NCBI RefSeq assembly: GCF_002007115.1
Contig: NZ_MVAD01000004.1
Location: forward strand, 1 to 64,000
Length of the DNA stretch: 64,000 nucleotides
Direction: 5' to 3'
Origin: Massilia sp. KIM
Lineage (GTDB): Bacteria; Pseudomonadota; Gammaproteobacteria; Burkholderiales; Burkholderiaceae_D
A program made the position numbers and the translations under genes. The notes beneath the pieces were generated by a model, which searched no databases, was not told where the DNA came from, and was given only the letters and a program-made list of their open reading frames with translations. Below are positions 18,054 through 26,900 of the stretch, piece by piece. Each line of letters begins with the position of its first letter. The first letter of the stretch is position 1.

Positions 18054-18608
18054 TCAGGCGCGCGCGAACAGCCCCGGATAGTCCAGCACCAGCCCATCGG
18101 CGTCGAGCGCCAGCTCGGCCCGGAAGCCCGTGTCCGGGCTCTCGAACAGCACGTGGCCGGTGGCCAGCCCGGTGTAGGCCTGGCGCGCCGCGCGCAGGCG
18201 CAGCGAAGGAAACTCGATGAAGGCGACCCGGATCTCGTGGCGGCGGCCGGGCGCGACGCCGAGCCGGCGCAGCGGCAGGGTGTTGGTGAAGGGCGTGCAG
18301 CTCAGGTCGACGTCGATGCAGCCGTCCAGCGCGCCCAGGTGGGCGCCGGCGCCGTCGGTCCAGCGGCCCTCGCCGTCCGCTTCCAGCGCCAGCGTGGCCC
18401 CGCCCGCGACCCAGACCCCGAGGCGCCGCAGCCGCCAGCGCGCGTCGCACTCGATCCGGTAGGCGCAGCCGAACAGCTCGCCCTTGTAGAGCGCCCCGGC
18501 GGCGGGGCCGATCACGCTCGCCTGCGCGAGGATCGCCCCGCCCTCCTCCAGCGCCAGGTATTCCAGGCCGCCACCTTCGCGCGTTTTCCAGCGCAAGTTT
18601 CGCCACAT
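18054..18608 (-). CDS. Putative glycolipid-binding domain protein
   Basis: The 184-residue soluble protein matches the pattern of the small Glycolipid_bind (DUF1089) family: a Trp-rich start (MWRNLRWKTREGGGLEYLAL), internal YRIECDARWRLRRLGVW, DVDLSCTPFTNTLPLRRL, and an end in DYPGLFARA. The fold is related to LolA/LppX-like lipid binders, but members are cytoplasmic and have no proven role. The ATG at 18608 is preceded by GGAGG at a good distance. It is divergent from the gluconate operon, and a TAGCGCTA operator lies 89 bases upstream of its start, so it may share that regulator. Confidence 0.8.
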   Translation of the reverse strand: MWRNLRWKTREGGGLEYLALEEGGAILAQASVIGPAAGALYKGELFGCAYRIECDARWRLRRLGVWVAGGATLALEADGEGRWTDGAGAHLGALDGCIDVDLSCTPFTNTLPLRRLGVAPGRRHEIRVAFIEFPSLRLRAARQAYTGLATGHVLFESPDTGFRAELALDADGLVLDYPGLFARA

Positions 18609-18696
18609 GTCCGCCTCCGATCCTTAGCGCAAAGAATACAACGCAAGGCGTGTTGTTCACACAACATCGAACATTATTTTTCGTGCACTGCACAAT

Positions 18697-18710
18697 TGTT
18701 AGCGCTATCA
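18697..18710. promoter_or_regulatory. LacI-family operator, TAGCGCTA core, upstream copy
   Basis: TGTTAGCGCTATCA contains the 8-base palindrome TAGCGCTA at 18700-18707. Its reverse complement differs at only one base from the site at 18862-18875. The two copies are 165 bases apart in the region between the divergent glycolipid-binding and gluconokinase genes, which would allow repression by looping. The other 160 bases between the sites are moderately AT-rich and show no gene. Confidence 0.6.
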
Positions 18711-18861
18711 AATATTCTGCATTCCGGCCGAGTGAAACCCCGTCTTCCTCTAGGAAACCAGCGCTCGAAATCGCCTGCTTTCCGCAAGGGCACATGATGC
18801 GCTGCACAACAAATCGCCCGTTTACAAACCCCTGGGCTTGTTGAAAACTTACCGAAAATAA

Positions 18862-18875
18862 TGATAGCGCTAACT
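18862..18875. promoter_or_regulatory. LacI-family operator, TAGCGCTA core, at the gluconate operon promoter
   Basis: TGATAGCGCTAACT has the perfect core TAGCGCTA at 18865-18872 and lies 24 bases before the gluconokinase ATG. A TTGTTG at 18838-18843 with a -10-like ATGATA at 18861-18866 gives a weak promoter overlapped by this palindrome, so bound repressor would block transcription. The operator matches the copy at 18697 and the core at 1348. Confidence 0.65.
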
Positions 18876-18898
18876 AGTGCTCATACTTGGAGACACGC

Positions 18899-19432
18899 AT
18901 GGCATCACCCAGCGATTTACCCATCGCCCAGCCGGGAGGCACGTCCCGTTGGGTCATCATGGGTGTCAGCGGTTGCGGCAAGAGCACCATCGGCACCGCC
19001 CTCGCAGACACCTTTTCGGTTCCCTTCCTCGAAGGGGATGCGTTCCACCCTGAAAGCAATGTAGCAAAAATGTCGGCCGGCATCCCGCTGGACGACCAGG
19101 ACCGCGCCGGCTGGCTCCAGGCGCTGGCCGGCGAGATCCGCCGCGCCCGCGAGCAGGGCACCGGCCTGGTCCTGTCCTGCTCGGCGCTCAAGCGCCGCTA
19201 CCGCGATCTGCTGCGCGACGCCGATCCGGCCCTCAGGTTCGTGCACCTGTCGGGCCCGCGCGAGCTGATCGAACAGCGCATGCGGCAGCGTGTGGACCAC
19301 TACATGCCGCCGTCGCTGCTGGACAGCCAGTTCGGCATCCTCGAACCGCTGCAGGCCGACGAGGCCGGGCTGGTGCTGGACATCACCCAGCCGCCGTCGA
19401 CCCTGGTCGAGCGCATCACCGGAACATCTTGA
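18899..19432 (+). CDS. gntK: Gluconokinase
   Basis: The 177-residue kinase phosphorylates D-gluconate to 6-phosphogluconate with ATP. The P-loop GVSGCGKSTIG (around residue 22), the GntK-specific FLEGDAFHP, the SCSALKRRYRDLLR helix and HYMPPSLLDSQF identify the GntK/GntV family clearly. The ATG at 18899 follows GGAG at 18889-18892. A TTG at 18887 in frame is less likely. It heads an operon with a TonB receptor, gluconate permease and exported hydrolases, and is controlled by two TAGCGCTA palindromes. It feeds the pentose phosphate or Entner-Doudoroff pathway. Confidence 0.96.
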   Translation: MASPSDLPIAQPGGTSRWVIMGVSGCGKSTIGTALADTFSVPFLEGDAFHPESNVAKMSAGIPLDDQDRAGWLQALAGEIRRAREQGTGLVLSCSALKRRYRDLLRDADPALRFVHLSGPRELIEQRMRQRVDHYMPPSLLDSQFGILEPLQADEAGLVLDITQPPSTLVERITGTS

Positions 19433-19536
19433 GACATGGGGTCTGCACCCTGCTGCGGTGCATGACCAGGCGTAGCCATCCCATTCTCTAGGCGAACGTC
19501 GTTTCACGAAAAAAGAGAAGCAAACAGGAGACAACA

Positions 19537-22500
19537 ATGCGTACCCCCATCCAACGTACCCTCATCAGCCTGGCCGTCTCGAGCGCCTGCACGCTGCTGT
19601 GCGCGAACGCCCTGGCCCAGGAACAGGTCCAGGCGCAAGCCGACGCCGCCGCCCCGCCGGCCGGCGTCGCCGCGCCCGAATCCCAGGCGCCGAGCGTCGC
19701 GCCCGAAGCCGTGCCGACCGTGGCCGCCTCCACCAACGTGGTGCGCGTGTCCGGCTCGCGCATCGTGTCGCGCGGCTTCTCGCAGCCGACCCCGACCACC
19801 AGCCTGAGCACCGCCGACCTCGAAAAGGCGGCCAAGCCCAACCTGTTCAACACCCTGACCGAACTGCCGGCCCTGCAGGGCAGCACCGGCCGCACCACCA
19901 GCACCAACAGCACCAGCTCGGGCATCCAGGGCCTGTCGTCGCTGAGCCTGCGCGGCCTGGGCACGATCCGGACCCTGACCCTGCTCGACGGCCAGCGCGT
20001 GGTCGGCGCCAACGTCACCGGCGTGACCGACGTCAGCCAGTTCCCGCAGCTGCTGGTCAAGCGCGTCGACGTGGTCACCGGCGGCGCCTCGGCCTCCTAC
20101 GGCTCGGACGCCGTCGGCGGCGTGGTCAACTTCGTGACCGACAAGACCTTCGAAGGCTTCAAGTCCAACGTCCAGCTGGGCCAGACCAAGTACGACGACG
20201 ACAAGGGCGCCACCGTGCAGGCGGCCTGGGGCAAGGCCTTCATGAACGACCGCCTGCGCATCATCGCCAGCGGCGAATTCACCAAGGAAAACGGCATCGA
20301 TTCGCCGGGCTTCGGCGAAGTCGGCGCGGGCGGCCGCGACTGGTACAAGAACCCGGCCTACGAGATCCGCCCGATCGGCGCCACCGGCGACGGCCGTCCG
20401 CAATACCGCGTGATCGAACACGCCCAGCAGTACCAGTACTCGAAGTACGGCCTGATCACCAGCGGCCCGCTGCAAGGCACCGCCTTCGGCGACGGCGGCG
20501 TGCCCTACCAGTTCCAGTACGGCTCGAACGGCCGCCCGACCGGCACCGGCGCGGTCACCAACTGCGTCAACCCCTTCTGCATCGGCGGCGACCTGTCGGG
20601 CAGCGTGGGCGCGGGCACCAACCTGGCGATGAACTTCAAGCGCCAGGTCGCCTATACCCGCCTGTCCTACGACCTGACCCCGAACCACCAGCTCTACTTC
20701 ACCGCCAACTATGGCCAGGTGGCCTCGCACTTCTCGCCCAACCCGGGCGCGGCCAAGAACGCCAACCTGACCATCCAGTGCACCAACCCCTACCTGCCGC
20801 CGTCGATCGTGGCCGCCTGCGCGCAGAACAACATCACCAGCTTCCAGTACGGCACCGCGAACGCGATCTTCCCGGCCAACATCAACGTTCACCCGACCCG
20901 TACCCAGCGCCGCTTCGTGGTCGGCTCGGAAGGCAACTTCGACTTGTTCGGCAAGAACTTCAAGTACGACACCTACCTCACCCACGGCGAGAACAAGACC
21001 AACATCGACGTCAAGGACATCACGCTGAACGCCCGCTACAACGCGGCGATCGACGCGGTGCGCCTGCCCGACGGCACCATCGCCTGCCGCAACCCGGTGG
21101 CGCGCGCCAGCGGCTGCTTCCCGCTGAACATCATCGGCAACAACGGCATCGATCCGCGCGCCTGGAAGTACATCGCGCCGGAGCAGGGTCCGCGCCAGCG
21201 CACCACCCAGAGCCAGCAGGTGGCCAGCTTCAACATGACCGGCGAAGTGCACGAAGGCTGGGCCGGCCCGATCTCGCTGGCGACCGGCGCCGAATACCGC
21301 CGCGAGAAGTACCGCGTGCGCGGCGACGCCTACGGCAACGGCGTGTGGGCCGAATCGCCGAACAACGAGTACTACCCGGCCGACCCGCTGCTGAACACCT
21401 CGGTCGGCAACAACTGGTACGCCGGTAACTACCACAACGGCCAGGGCGAATACAGCGTGCGCGAAGCCTACGTCGAGCTGAACGTCCCGCTGTTCAAGAA
21501 CGAGGCCTGGGGCGAAGCCAACCTGAACGTCGCCGACCGCGAGACCAAGTACTCGACCGCCGGCAGCATCGGCACCTGGAAGCTGGGCGCCACCTGGAAG
21601 ACCCCGGTCGACGGCCTGAGCCTGCGCGGCGTGACCTCGAAGGACGTGCGCGCTCCCAACCTGAGCGAGCTGTACGCCGCACCGCTGGTCGTCAACAACG
21701 TGGTCCAGTACCAGGGCAACACCATCAGCGTGCAGGAACGCACCGTCGGCAACACCAACCTGCGTCCCGAAGTCGCCCGCAACAACTCCTTCGGCATCGT
21801 GCTGTCCCAGCCGAAGTGGGCGCCGGGCTTCTCGGTCTCGCTGGACTACTTCGACATCAAGGTCAAGGGCGTGATCTCGGCCCTGACCATCCAGCAGGAA
21901 GTCGACCTGTGCGTGGCCGGCAACCAGGAAATCTGCGCCGCCATGGTGCTGAACCAGCCGGGCGCCAACTACGTGACGGTCCAGAACTTCAACCTCGCGC
22001 AGCTGCACACCAAGGGCTTCGACGTCGAAACCGCCTACCGCACCAACCTCGACAAGCTGAACCTGCCGGGCCGCTTCACCTTCCGCGCCCTGGGCACCCG
22101 CAACCTGCACTACATCACCGAGTCGGGCGTGGTAGGCACGGCGCCGGTGGATTCGGCCGGCTCGAACATGGGCAATACGCCGAAGTGGAAAGTGCTGGCC
22201 TCGCAGACCTGGGATTACGACAAGATCAGCCTGACCCTGACCGAACGCTGGATCAGCGACGGCACCTATCGTAACGACTTCATCGAGTGCCAGACCGACT
22301 GCCCGCGTTCGACCCTGATCAACCCGACCATCTTCAACAACAAGATGAAGGGCGCGACCTACGTCGACTTCGGCGGCAGCTACAACTTCTCGAAGAACCT
22401 GCAGGCCTACTTCAAGGTGGACAACCTGCTGGACCGCGACCCGGTCGCGGCGCCGCAAGCCAACGCGAGCTACGGCATCAACCCGGCCCTGTACGACGTG

Positions 22501-22542
22501 GTGGGCCGCACCTACCGGATCGGCCTGCGTTACAGCCACTAA
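19537..22542 (+). CDS. TonB-dependent receptor of the gluconate operon
   Basis: The 1001-residue protein has a signal peptide ending NALAQ, an Ala/Pro-rich linker, a plug domain (VVRVSGSRIVSRGFSQPTPT, SLRGLGTIRTLTLLDGQRVV, VKRVDVVTGGASASYGSDAV, GGVVNFVT) and a long beta-barrel. It ends in TYRIGLRYSH, so the usual terminal aromatic residue is displaced by Ser-His. Such receptors import oligosaccharides or other large substrates across the outer membrane using TonB energy. It lies 104 bases after gntK with GGAG before the ATG, and 13 bases before the gluconate permease. The substrate is therefore probably a gluconate-containing or oxidised oligosaccharide, which is inference. Confidence 0.93.
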   Translation: MRTPIQRTLISLAVSSACTLLCANALAQEQVQAQADAAAPPAGVAAPESQAPSVAPEAVPTVAASTNVVRVSGSRIVSRGFSQPTPTTSLSTADLEKAAKPNLFNTLTELPALQGSTGRTTSTNSTSSGIQGLSSLSLRGLGTIRTLTLLDGQRVVGANVTGVTDVSQFPQLLVKRVDVVTGGASASYGSDAVGGVVNFVTDKTFEGFKSNVQLGQTKYDDDKGATVQAAWGKAFMNDRLRIIASGEFTKENGIDSPGFGEVGAGGRDWYKNPAYEIRPIGATGDGRPQYRVIEHAQQYQYSKYGLITSGPLQGTAFGDGGVPYQFQYGSNGRPTGTGAVTNCVNPFCIGGDLSGSVGAGTNLAMNFKRQVAYTRLSYDLTPNHQLYFTANYGQVASHFSPNPGAAKNANLTIQCTNPYLPPSIVAACAQNNITSFQYGTANAIFPANINVHPTRTQRRFVVGSEGNFDLFGKNFKYDTYLTHGENKTNIDVKDITLNARYNAAIDAVRLPDGTIACRNPVARASGCFPLNIIGNNGIDPRAWKYIAPEQGPRQRTTQSQQVASFNMTGEVHEGWAGPISLATGAEYRREKYRVRGDAYGNGVWAESPNNEYYPADPLLNTSVGNNWYAGNYHNGQGEYSVREAYVELNVPLFKNEAWGEANLNVADRETKYSTAGSIGTWKLGATWKTPVDGLSLRGVTSKDVRAPNLSELYAAPLVVNNVVQYQGNTISVQERTVGNTNLRPEVARNNSFGIVLSQPKWAPGFSVSLDYFDIKVKGVISALTIQQEVDLCVAGNQEICAAMVLNQPGANYVTVQNFNLAQLHTKGFDVETAYRTNLDKLNLPGRFTFRALGTRNLHYITESGVVGTAPVDSAGSNMGNTPKWKVLASQTWDYDKISLTLTERWISDGTYRNDFIECQTDCPRSTLINPTIFNNKMKGATYVDFGGSYNFSKNLQAYFKVDNLLDRDPVAAPQANASYGINPALYDVVGRTYRIGLRYSH

Positions 22543-22555
22543 TCGGGAGCCAGCC

Positions 22556-23866
22556 GTGTGGAATCTCCTTTCCGTACTGCTGGCGGTCGGTCTGCTCACC
22601 CTCCTGATCGCCTGGGGCAAGGTTCAACCGCTCCTGGCCTTCGTGGCGGCTGCATTGGCCGCCGCTCTCCTGCTCGGTGTGCCGGTGGAAAAAATCCCCG
22701 GCACGATCGAGAAGGGGATCGGCGACCTGCTGGGTTCCCTGGTAGTCATCATCTGCCTGGGCGCCGTGTTCGGCAAACTGATCGCCGACAGCGGCGCCGC
22801 CAGGCGCATCGCTTCCTCCCTGATCCAGGCCCTCGGGCCTTCGCGCCTGCCGGTGGCGCTGACCATCACCGGCTTCGTGGTCGGCATTCCCCTCTATTAC
22901 AACGTCGGTTTCGTGCTGCTGGTGCCGCTGATCTTCTCGCTGGTCTACCAGTCGGGACGGCCGGCCGTGATGCTCGCGATCCCGCTGCTGGCCGGCCTGT
23001 CGATCGCGCACGGCTTCCTGCCGCCGCATCCCTCGCCGGTGGCCCTGGTGTCGGCGATCCACGCCGACATGGGCACCACCCTGCTGTACGGGATCATCGT
23101 CGGCATCCCGACCCTGATCCTGGCCGGTCCCGTGTTCGCGATGACGCTGTCGCGCATCCAGGCCCAGCCCACCGCCGCCTTCCGCAGCGCCGACGTGCCC
23201 GATGCCGAGCTGCCGGGCGTGTTCAACAGCTTCTTCACGGCCCTGCTGCCGGTGCTGCTGCTGGCCGCCACCACCCTGCTCATCATGGCGCGGCCCGACC
23301 TGAACGGCAGCCTGTCCTTCCTGGCCAACCCGCTGGTGGTGATGGTGATCTCCTACGTGGTCGCGATCTTTACCCTGGGCCTGATGCGCGGCCAGAAGTT
23401 CGCCCAGGTGATGCAGGGCCCGGCCGAGGCGATGCGCGAGATCGCCCCGATCCTGCTGATCATCGCCGGCGCCGGCGCGCTCAAGCAGGTGCTGGTGGAG
23501 TCCGGCGTGAGCGCCGAGCTGGGCGCGGCCCTGGCCGGGCTGCCGGTGCCGCCCCTGGTGCTGGGCTGGCTGGTGGCCACCCTGATTCGCATCTGCCTCG
23601 GTTCGGCCACGGTGGCCGGGGTGACGGCGGGCGGCATCGTCGCTCCGCTGGTGCAGACCACCGGGGTGGACCCCAACCTGATGGTGCTGGCGATCGGGGC
23701 AGGAAGCCTGATGTGCAGCCACGTCAACGATTCGGGGTTCTGGATGTTCAAGGAGTACTTTGGTTTGTCGTTGAAGGACACGTTCCGTTCCTGGACCTTG
23801 ATGGAGACCTTGGTCGGGGTATTCGGTCTGCTGTTCGTGATGCTCTTGTCGGTAGTGATCAGCTAA
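22556..23866 (+). CDS. gntT: Gluconate permease, GntP family
   Basis: The 436-residue polytopic inner-membrane protein shows GntP-family signatures: GIPLYYNVGFVLLVPLIFSL, the HGFLPPHPSPVALVSAIHAD segment, GSATVAGVTAGGIVAPL, and LMCSHVNDSGFWMFKEYF near the end. The family carries gluconate and related sugar acids with protons. It starts with GTG at 22556, preceded by GGGAG, 13 bases after the receptor gene. With gntK in the same operon, the gluconate assignment is firm, though related aldonates cannot be excluded. Confidence 0.93.
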   Translation: MWNLLSVLLAVGLLTLLIAWGKVQPLLAFVAAALAAALLLGVPVEKIPGTIEKGIGDLLGSLVVIICLGAVFGKLIADSGAARRIASSLIQALGPSRLPVALTITGFVVGIPLYYNVGFVLLVPLIFSLVYQSGRPAVMLAIPLLAGLSIAHGFLPPHPSPVALVSAIHADMGTTLLYGIIVGIPTLILAGPVFAMTLSRIQAQPTAAFRSADVPDAELPGVFNSFFTALLPVLLLAATTLLIMARPDLNGSLSFLANPLVVMVISYVVAIFTLGLMRGQKFAQVMQGPAEAMREIAPILLIIAGAGALKQVLVESGVSAELGAALAGLPVPPLVLGWLVATLIRICLGSATVAGVTAGGIVAPLVQTTGVDPNLMVLAIGAGSLMCSHVNDSGFWMFKEYFGLSLKDTFRSWTLMETLVGVFGLLFVMLLSVVIS

Positions 23867-23876
23867 GGATAAAACA

Positions 23877-26800
23877 ATGAAAATGACTCTTCCTGCCCGC
23901 CATGCGCTGGCATTGGCCGCCCTGATGGCCGTCTCGGCGGCCAGCTCGGCGGCCTCGGTATCGGCTTACCAGTCCCTGCCCGACGATCCCAAGTCGATCG
24001 TGGTGCGCGCGGCCAAGGGCGACGGCAAGGCCGACGACACGGCCGCCATCCAGGACGCCATCAACCGCGCCGCCAACGGCGGCCAGGGTGGCATCGTGTT
24101 CCTGCCCTCGGGCCGCTACCGCCTCACCCGCTCGATCCTGATTCCGCTCGCGGTGCGCGTCTACGGCGTGGGCCCGACCCGCCCGGTGTTCGTGCTGGCC
24201 CCGAACACCCCCGGCTTCCAGAAGGGCGTGGCCAACATGGTGGTCTTCACCGGCGGCGACCAGTACAGCGTGGGCAAGGTGCCGATGCCGGTGCCGAGCG
24301 CCGTGCCCTTCAGCGAGAACGTGCGCAACGCGAACTCCTCGACCTTCTACTCGGCCCTGTCCAACGTCGACTTCGAGATCGGCGACGGCAACCCGGCCGC
24401 GGCCGGCGTGCGCATGCACACCGCCCAGCACTCGAACCTGAGCCACATCGACTTCCACATCGGCTCCGGCCTGGCCGGCGTCTACCAGGTCGGCAACGTG
24501 GCCTACAACCTGCGCTTCTACGGCGGCCGCTACGGCATCCTGAGCGAAAAGACCTCGCCGGCCTGGCAGTTCACCCTGATGGATTCGAGCTTCGAGGGCC
24601 AGCGCGACGCCGCCATCCGCGAGCACGAAGCCGGCCTCACCATGATCAACACCGAGATCAAGAACACCCCGGTGGGCGTGGAAATCAACCGCGGCTACGG
24701 CGACTGGCTGTGGGGCAAGGACGTGCGCTTCGAGAACGTCAGCAAGGCCGCCGTCATCGTCAGCAACGAGAACAACGTCTACACCCAGGTCGGCTTCGAG
24801 AACGCCATCGCGCGCAACGTGCCGACCTTCGCGCGCTTCCGCGACAGCGGCAAGACCCTGGCCGGAAACGGCAAGGACTACAAGGTCAGCGAATTCAACT
24901 ACGGCATGTTCGTCAAGCAGATGGGCGCGCCGGGCCAGTTCGCCACCAACTACAAGACTGCCGCGCTGCCGGCCTCGGTCAACACCGCGCGCGCCCTGCG
25001 ACCGCTGCCGGCCACCACCGAATGGGCCAACGTGCGCAGCTTCGGCGCCAAGGGCGACGGCACCACCGACGACACCGCGGCGATCCAGAAGGCGATCGAC
25101 AGCAAGCGCGTGGTCTACCTGCCGCTCGGCTTCTACGTGGTCAACGACACCATCCGCATGAAGCCGGACACGGTCATCGTGGCCCTGCACCCGGGCCTGA
25201 CCCAGCTCCTGATCCCGAACGGCTCGCCCAAGTTCCAGGGCGTCGACACCCCGGTGCCGCTGCTGGAGAGCGCGCGCGGCGGCGAAGCCATCGTCTCGGG
25301 CATTGGCCTGGCCACCGGCGAAGTCAATCCGCGCGCCGTGGCCCTGATGTGGCGCGCCGGCGAACACTCGCTGGTGGACGACGTGCGCATCCAGGGCGGC
25401 CACGGCACCCGCTTGTACGACGGCAGCCGCGCCGACCCCTACCGCAAGGACGCCAAGTTCGACACCACCGCCCACTGGGACCGCCAGTACCCGAGCATCT
25501 GGGTCACCGACGGCGGCGGCGGCACCTTCTCGGGCGTGTGGTCGCCGAGCGGCTACGCCCAGGCCGGCTTCTACGTCTCCAACACCAAGACCCCGGGCAA
25601 GGTCTACGAGCTCTCGGCCGAGCACCACATCCGCGCCGAGATCGTGCTGGACAATGTCGAGAACTGGGAATTCCTGGCGCCGCAGACGGAAGAAGAAATC
25701 CGCGATGGCGCCGACGCCGTCTCGCTCGAGATCCGCAACTCGAAGAACCTGCTGTTCGCGAACTACCACGGCTACCGCGTGACCCGTTCGTACAAGCCGA
25801 TGCCGGCCGCGGTGGTGATCTCGAACTCGAGCGACATCCGCTTCCGCAACGTGCACGTCAACGGCGAGAGCGGTTTCGCCACCTGCGACGAGAACGGCTG
25901 CACCACCTACCTGCGCGCCAGCAAGTACCCGTACGAGAATTCGATCCGCGACATCACCAACAAGCTCGACATCCGCGAGCGCGAGTTCGCCGTGTTCGAC
26001 TACACCGGCAAGCAGAAGACCGCGCCGGCGCCGCAGGGCAAGGTCGAGAAGCTGGAAGGCGGCTTCTGGTCGGTGGCCGGCGCCACCGTCGACCCGAAGG
26101 GCAAGCTCTACTTCGTGGACCGCTACTGGAAGCGCATCTATAGCTGGTCGAAGGACCGCGGCCTGTCGGTCGAGCGCGACGCCCCGCTGGATCCGATCAA
26201 CCTGGCGATGGACAACAGCGGCAACCTGCTGGTCGTGTCCTCCTTCGGCCCGCAGGGCACGGTGTATTCGTTCAAGCCGGGCAGCAATGGCATCGAGATG
26301 AGCGTCATCAAGCCGACCCCGGTGGCCAAGCGCGCCAATGCCAGGGTGGCGATCCCGGTGAACTTCTGGCAGAACGGCGAGTTCAAGGACCAGCTGAACT
26401 TCGAGACCTACGAGTTCACCACCCTGGCCGAGATGTTCGCCCGTGACGTCGCCCTGCCGAAAGCCCAGGAATACGTGTCGCCGGACGGCAGCCTGGTGCT
26501 GCCGGCCTACCGCGTGCTGCGCCAGGGCGCGCCGGATCACCTGGGCTGGCGCTGGGCCGATTCGCACCAGGCGCACGGCCTGGTGACGGCGCCGGTGGGC
26601 CAGCGCGTGGTGTTCACCAATGGCTCCGAGAACCGCACCTTCAGCGGCGTGGTGGGCGAGGGCGGCGGCATCACCGAACTCAAGCAGCTGGCCGACCGCG
26701 GCGGCGAGAGCGCGGCCGTGGGCCCGAACGGCGACGTCTACGTGGCCAACGGCCAGGTCTTCATCTACGGCCAGGACGGCAAGCAGAAGGGTCGCATCGA

Positions 26801-26900
26801 CGTGCCCGAGCGTCCGCTGCAGCTGGTGTTCGGCGGCCCGGACAAGCGCACCCTGTTCATCCTGACCCATCACTCGCTGTACGCGACCCAGGTCAAGTGA
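23877..26900 (+). CDS. Exported beta-helix glycoside hydrolase (GH55-like) fused to an SMP-30/gluconolactonase domain
   Basis: The 1007-residue protein has a signal peptide ending VSAASSAASVSA. Two tandem pectate-lyase-3/GH55-type beta-helix starts follow (AKGDGKADDTAAIQDAI near residue 45 and FGAKGDGTTDDTAAIQKAI near residue 390), the layout of exo-beta-1,3-glucanases. From about residue 725 the sequence becomes an SMP-30/gluconolactonase-like beta-propeller (VAGATVDPKGKLYFVD, NLAMDNSGNLLVVSS, AVGPNGDVYVANGQVFIY, QLVFGGPDKRTLFILTHHSL). The fusion partner fits the operon: a lactonase would yield gluconate for the permease and kinase upstream. Catalytic residues of the GH part were not assigned, so it may act on a glucan, a pectin-like polymer or another glycan. 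It is separated by 10 bases from the permease and overlaps the esterase by GTGA. Confidence 0.82.
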   Translation: MKMTLPARHALALAALMAVSAASSAASVSAYQSLPDDPKSIVVRAAKGDGKADDTAAIQDAINRAANGGQGGIVFLPSGRYRLTRSILIPLAVRVYGVGPTRPVFVLAPNTPGFQKGVANMVVFTGGDQYSVGKVPMPVPSAVPFSENVRNANSSTFYSALSNVDFEIGDGNPAAAGVRMHTAQHSNLSHIDFHIGSGLAGVYQVGNVAYNLRFYGGRYGILSEKTSPAWQFTLMDSSFEGQRDAAIREHEAGLTMINTEIKNTPVGVEINRGYGDWLWGKDVRFENVSKAAVIVSNENNVYTQVGFENAIARNVPTFARFRDSGKTLAGNGKDYKVSEFNYGMFVKQMGAPGQFATNYKTAALPASVNTARALRPLPATTEWANVRSFGAKGDGTTDDTAAIQKAIDSKRVVYLPLGFYVVNDTIRMKPDTVIVALHPGLTQLLIPNGSPKFQGVDTPVPLLESARGGEAIVSGIGLATGEVNPRAVALMWRAGEHSLVDDVRIQGGHGTRLYDGSRADPYRKDAKFDTTAHWDRQYPSIWVTDGGGGTFSGVWSPSGYAQAGFYVSNTKTPGKVYELSAEHHIRAEIVLDNVENWEFLAPQTEEEIRDGADAVSLEIRNSKNLLFANYHGYRVTRSYKPMPAAVVISNSSDIRFRNVHVNGESGFATCDENGCTTYLRASKYPYENSIRDITNKLDIREREFAVFDYTGKQKTAPAPQGKVEKLEGGFWSVAGATVDPKGKLYFVDRYWKRIYSWSKDRGLSVERDAPLDPINLAMDNSGNLLVVSSFGPQGTVYSFKPGSNGIEMSVIKPTPVAKRANARVAIPVNFWQNGEFKDQLNFETYEFTTLAEMFARDVALPKAQEYVSPDGSLVLPAYRVLRQGAPDHLGWRWADSHQAHGLVTAPVGQRVVFTNGSENRTFSGVVGEGGGITELKQLADRGGESAAVGPNGDVYVANGQVFIYGQDGKQKGRIDVPERPLQLVFGGPDKRTLFILTHHSLYATQVK

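Noticed and set aside
23859..26873. A 1004-codon open frame on the minus strand opposite the beta-helix/gluconolactonase gene
   Set aside because: It is the antisense shadow of a GC-rich gene. Its translation is low-complexity and matches no protein style, while the plus strand has a signal peptide and clear domains. The same applies to the long minus-strand frames opposite mrpA, the histidine kinase, uvrA and the TonB receptors.
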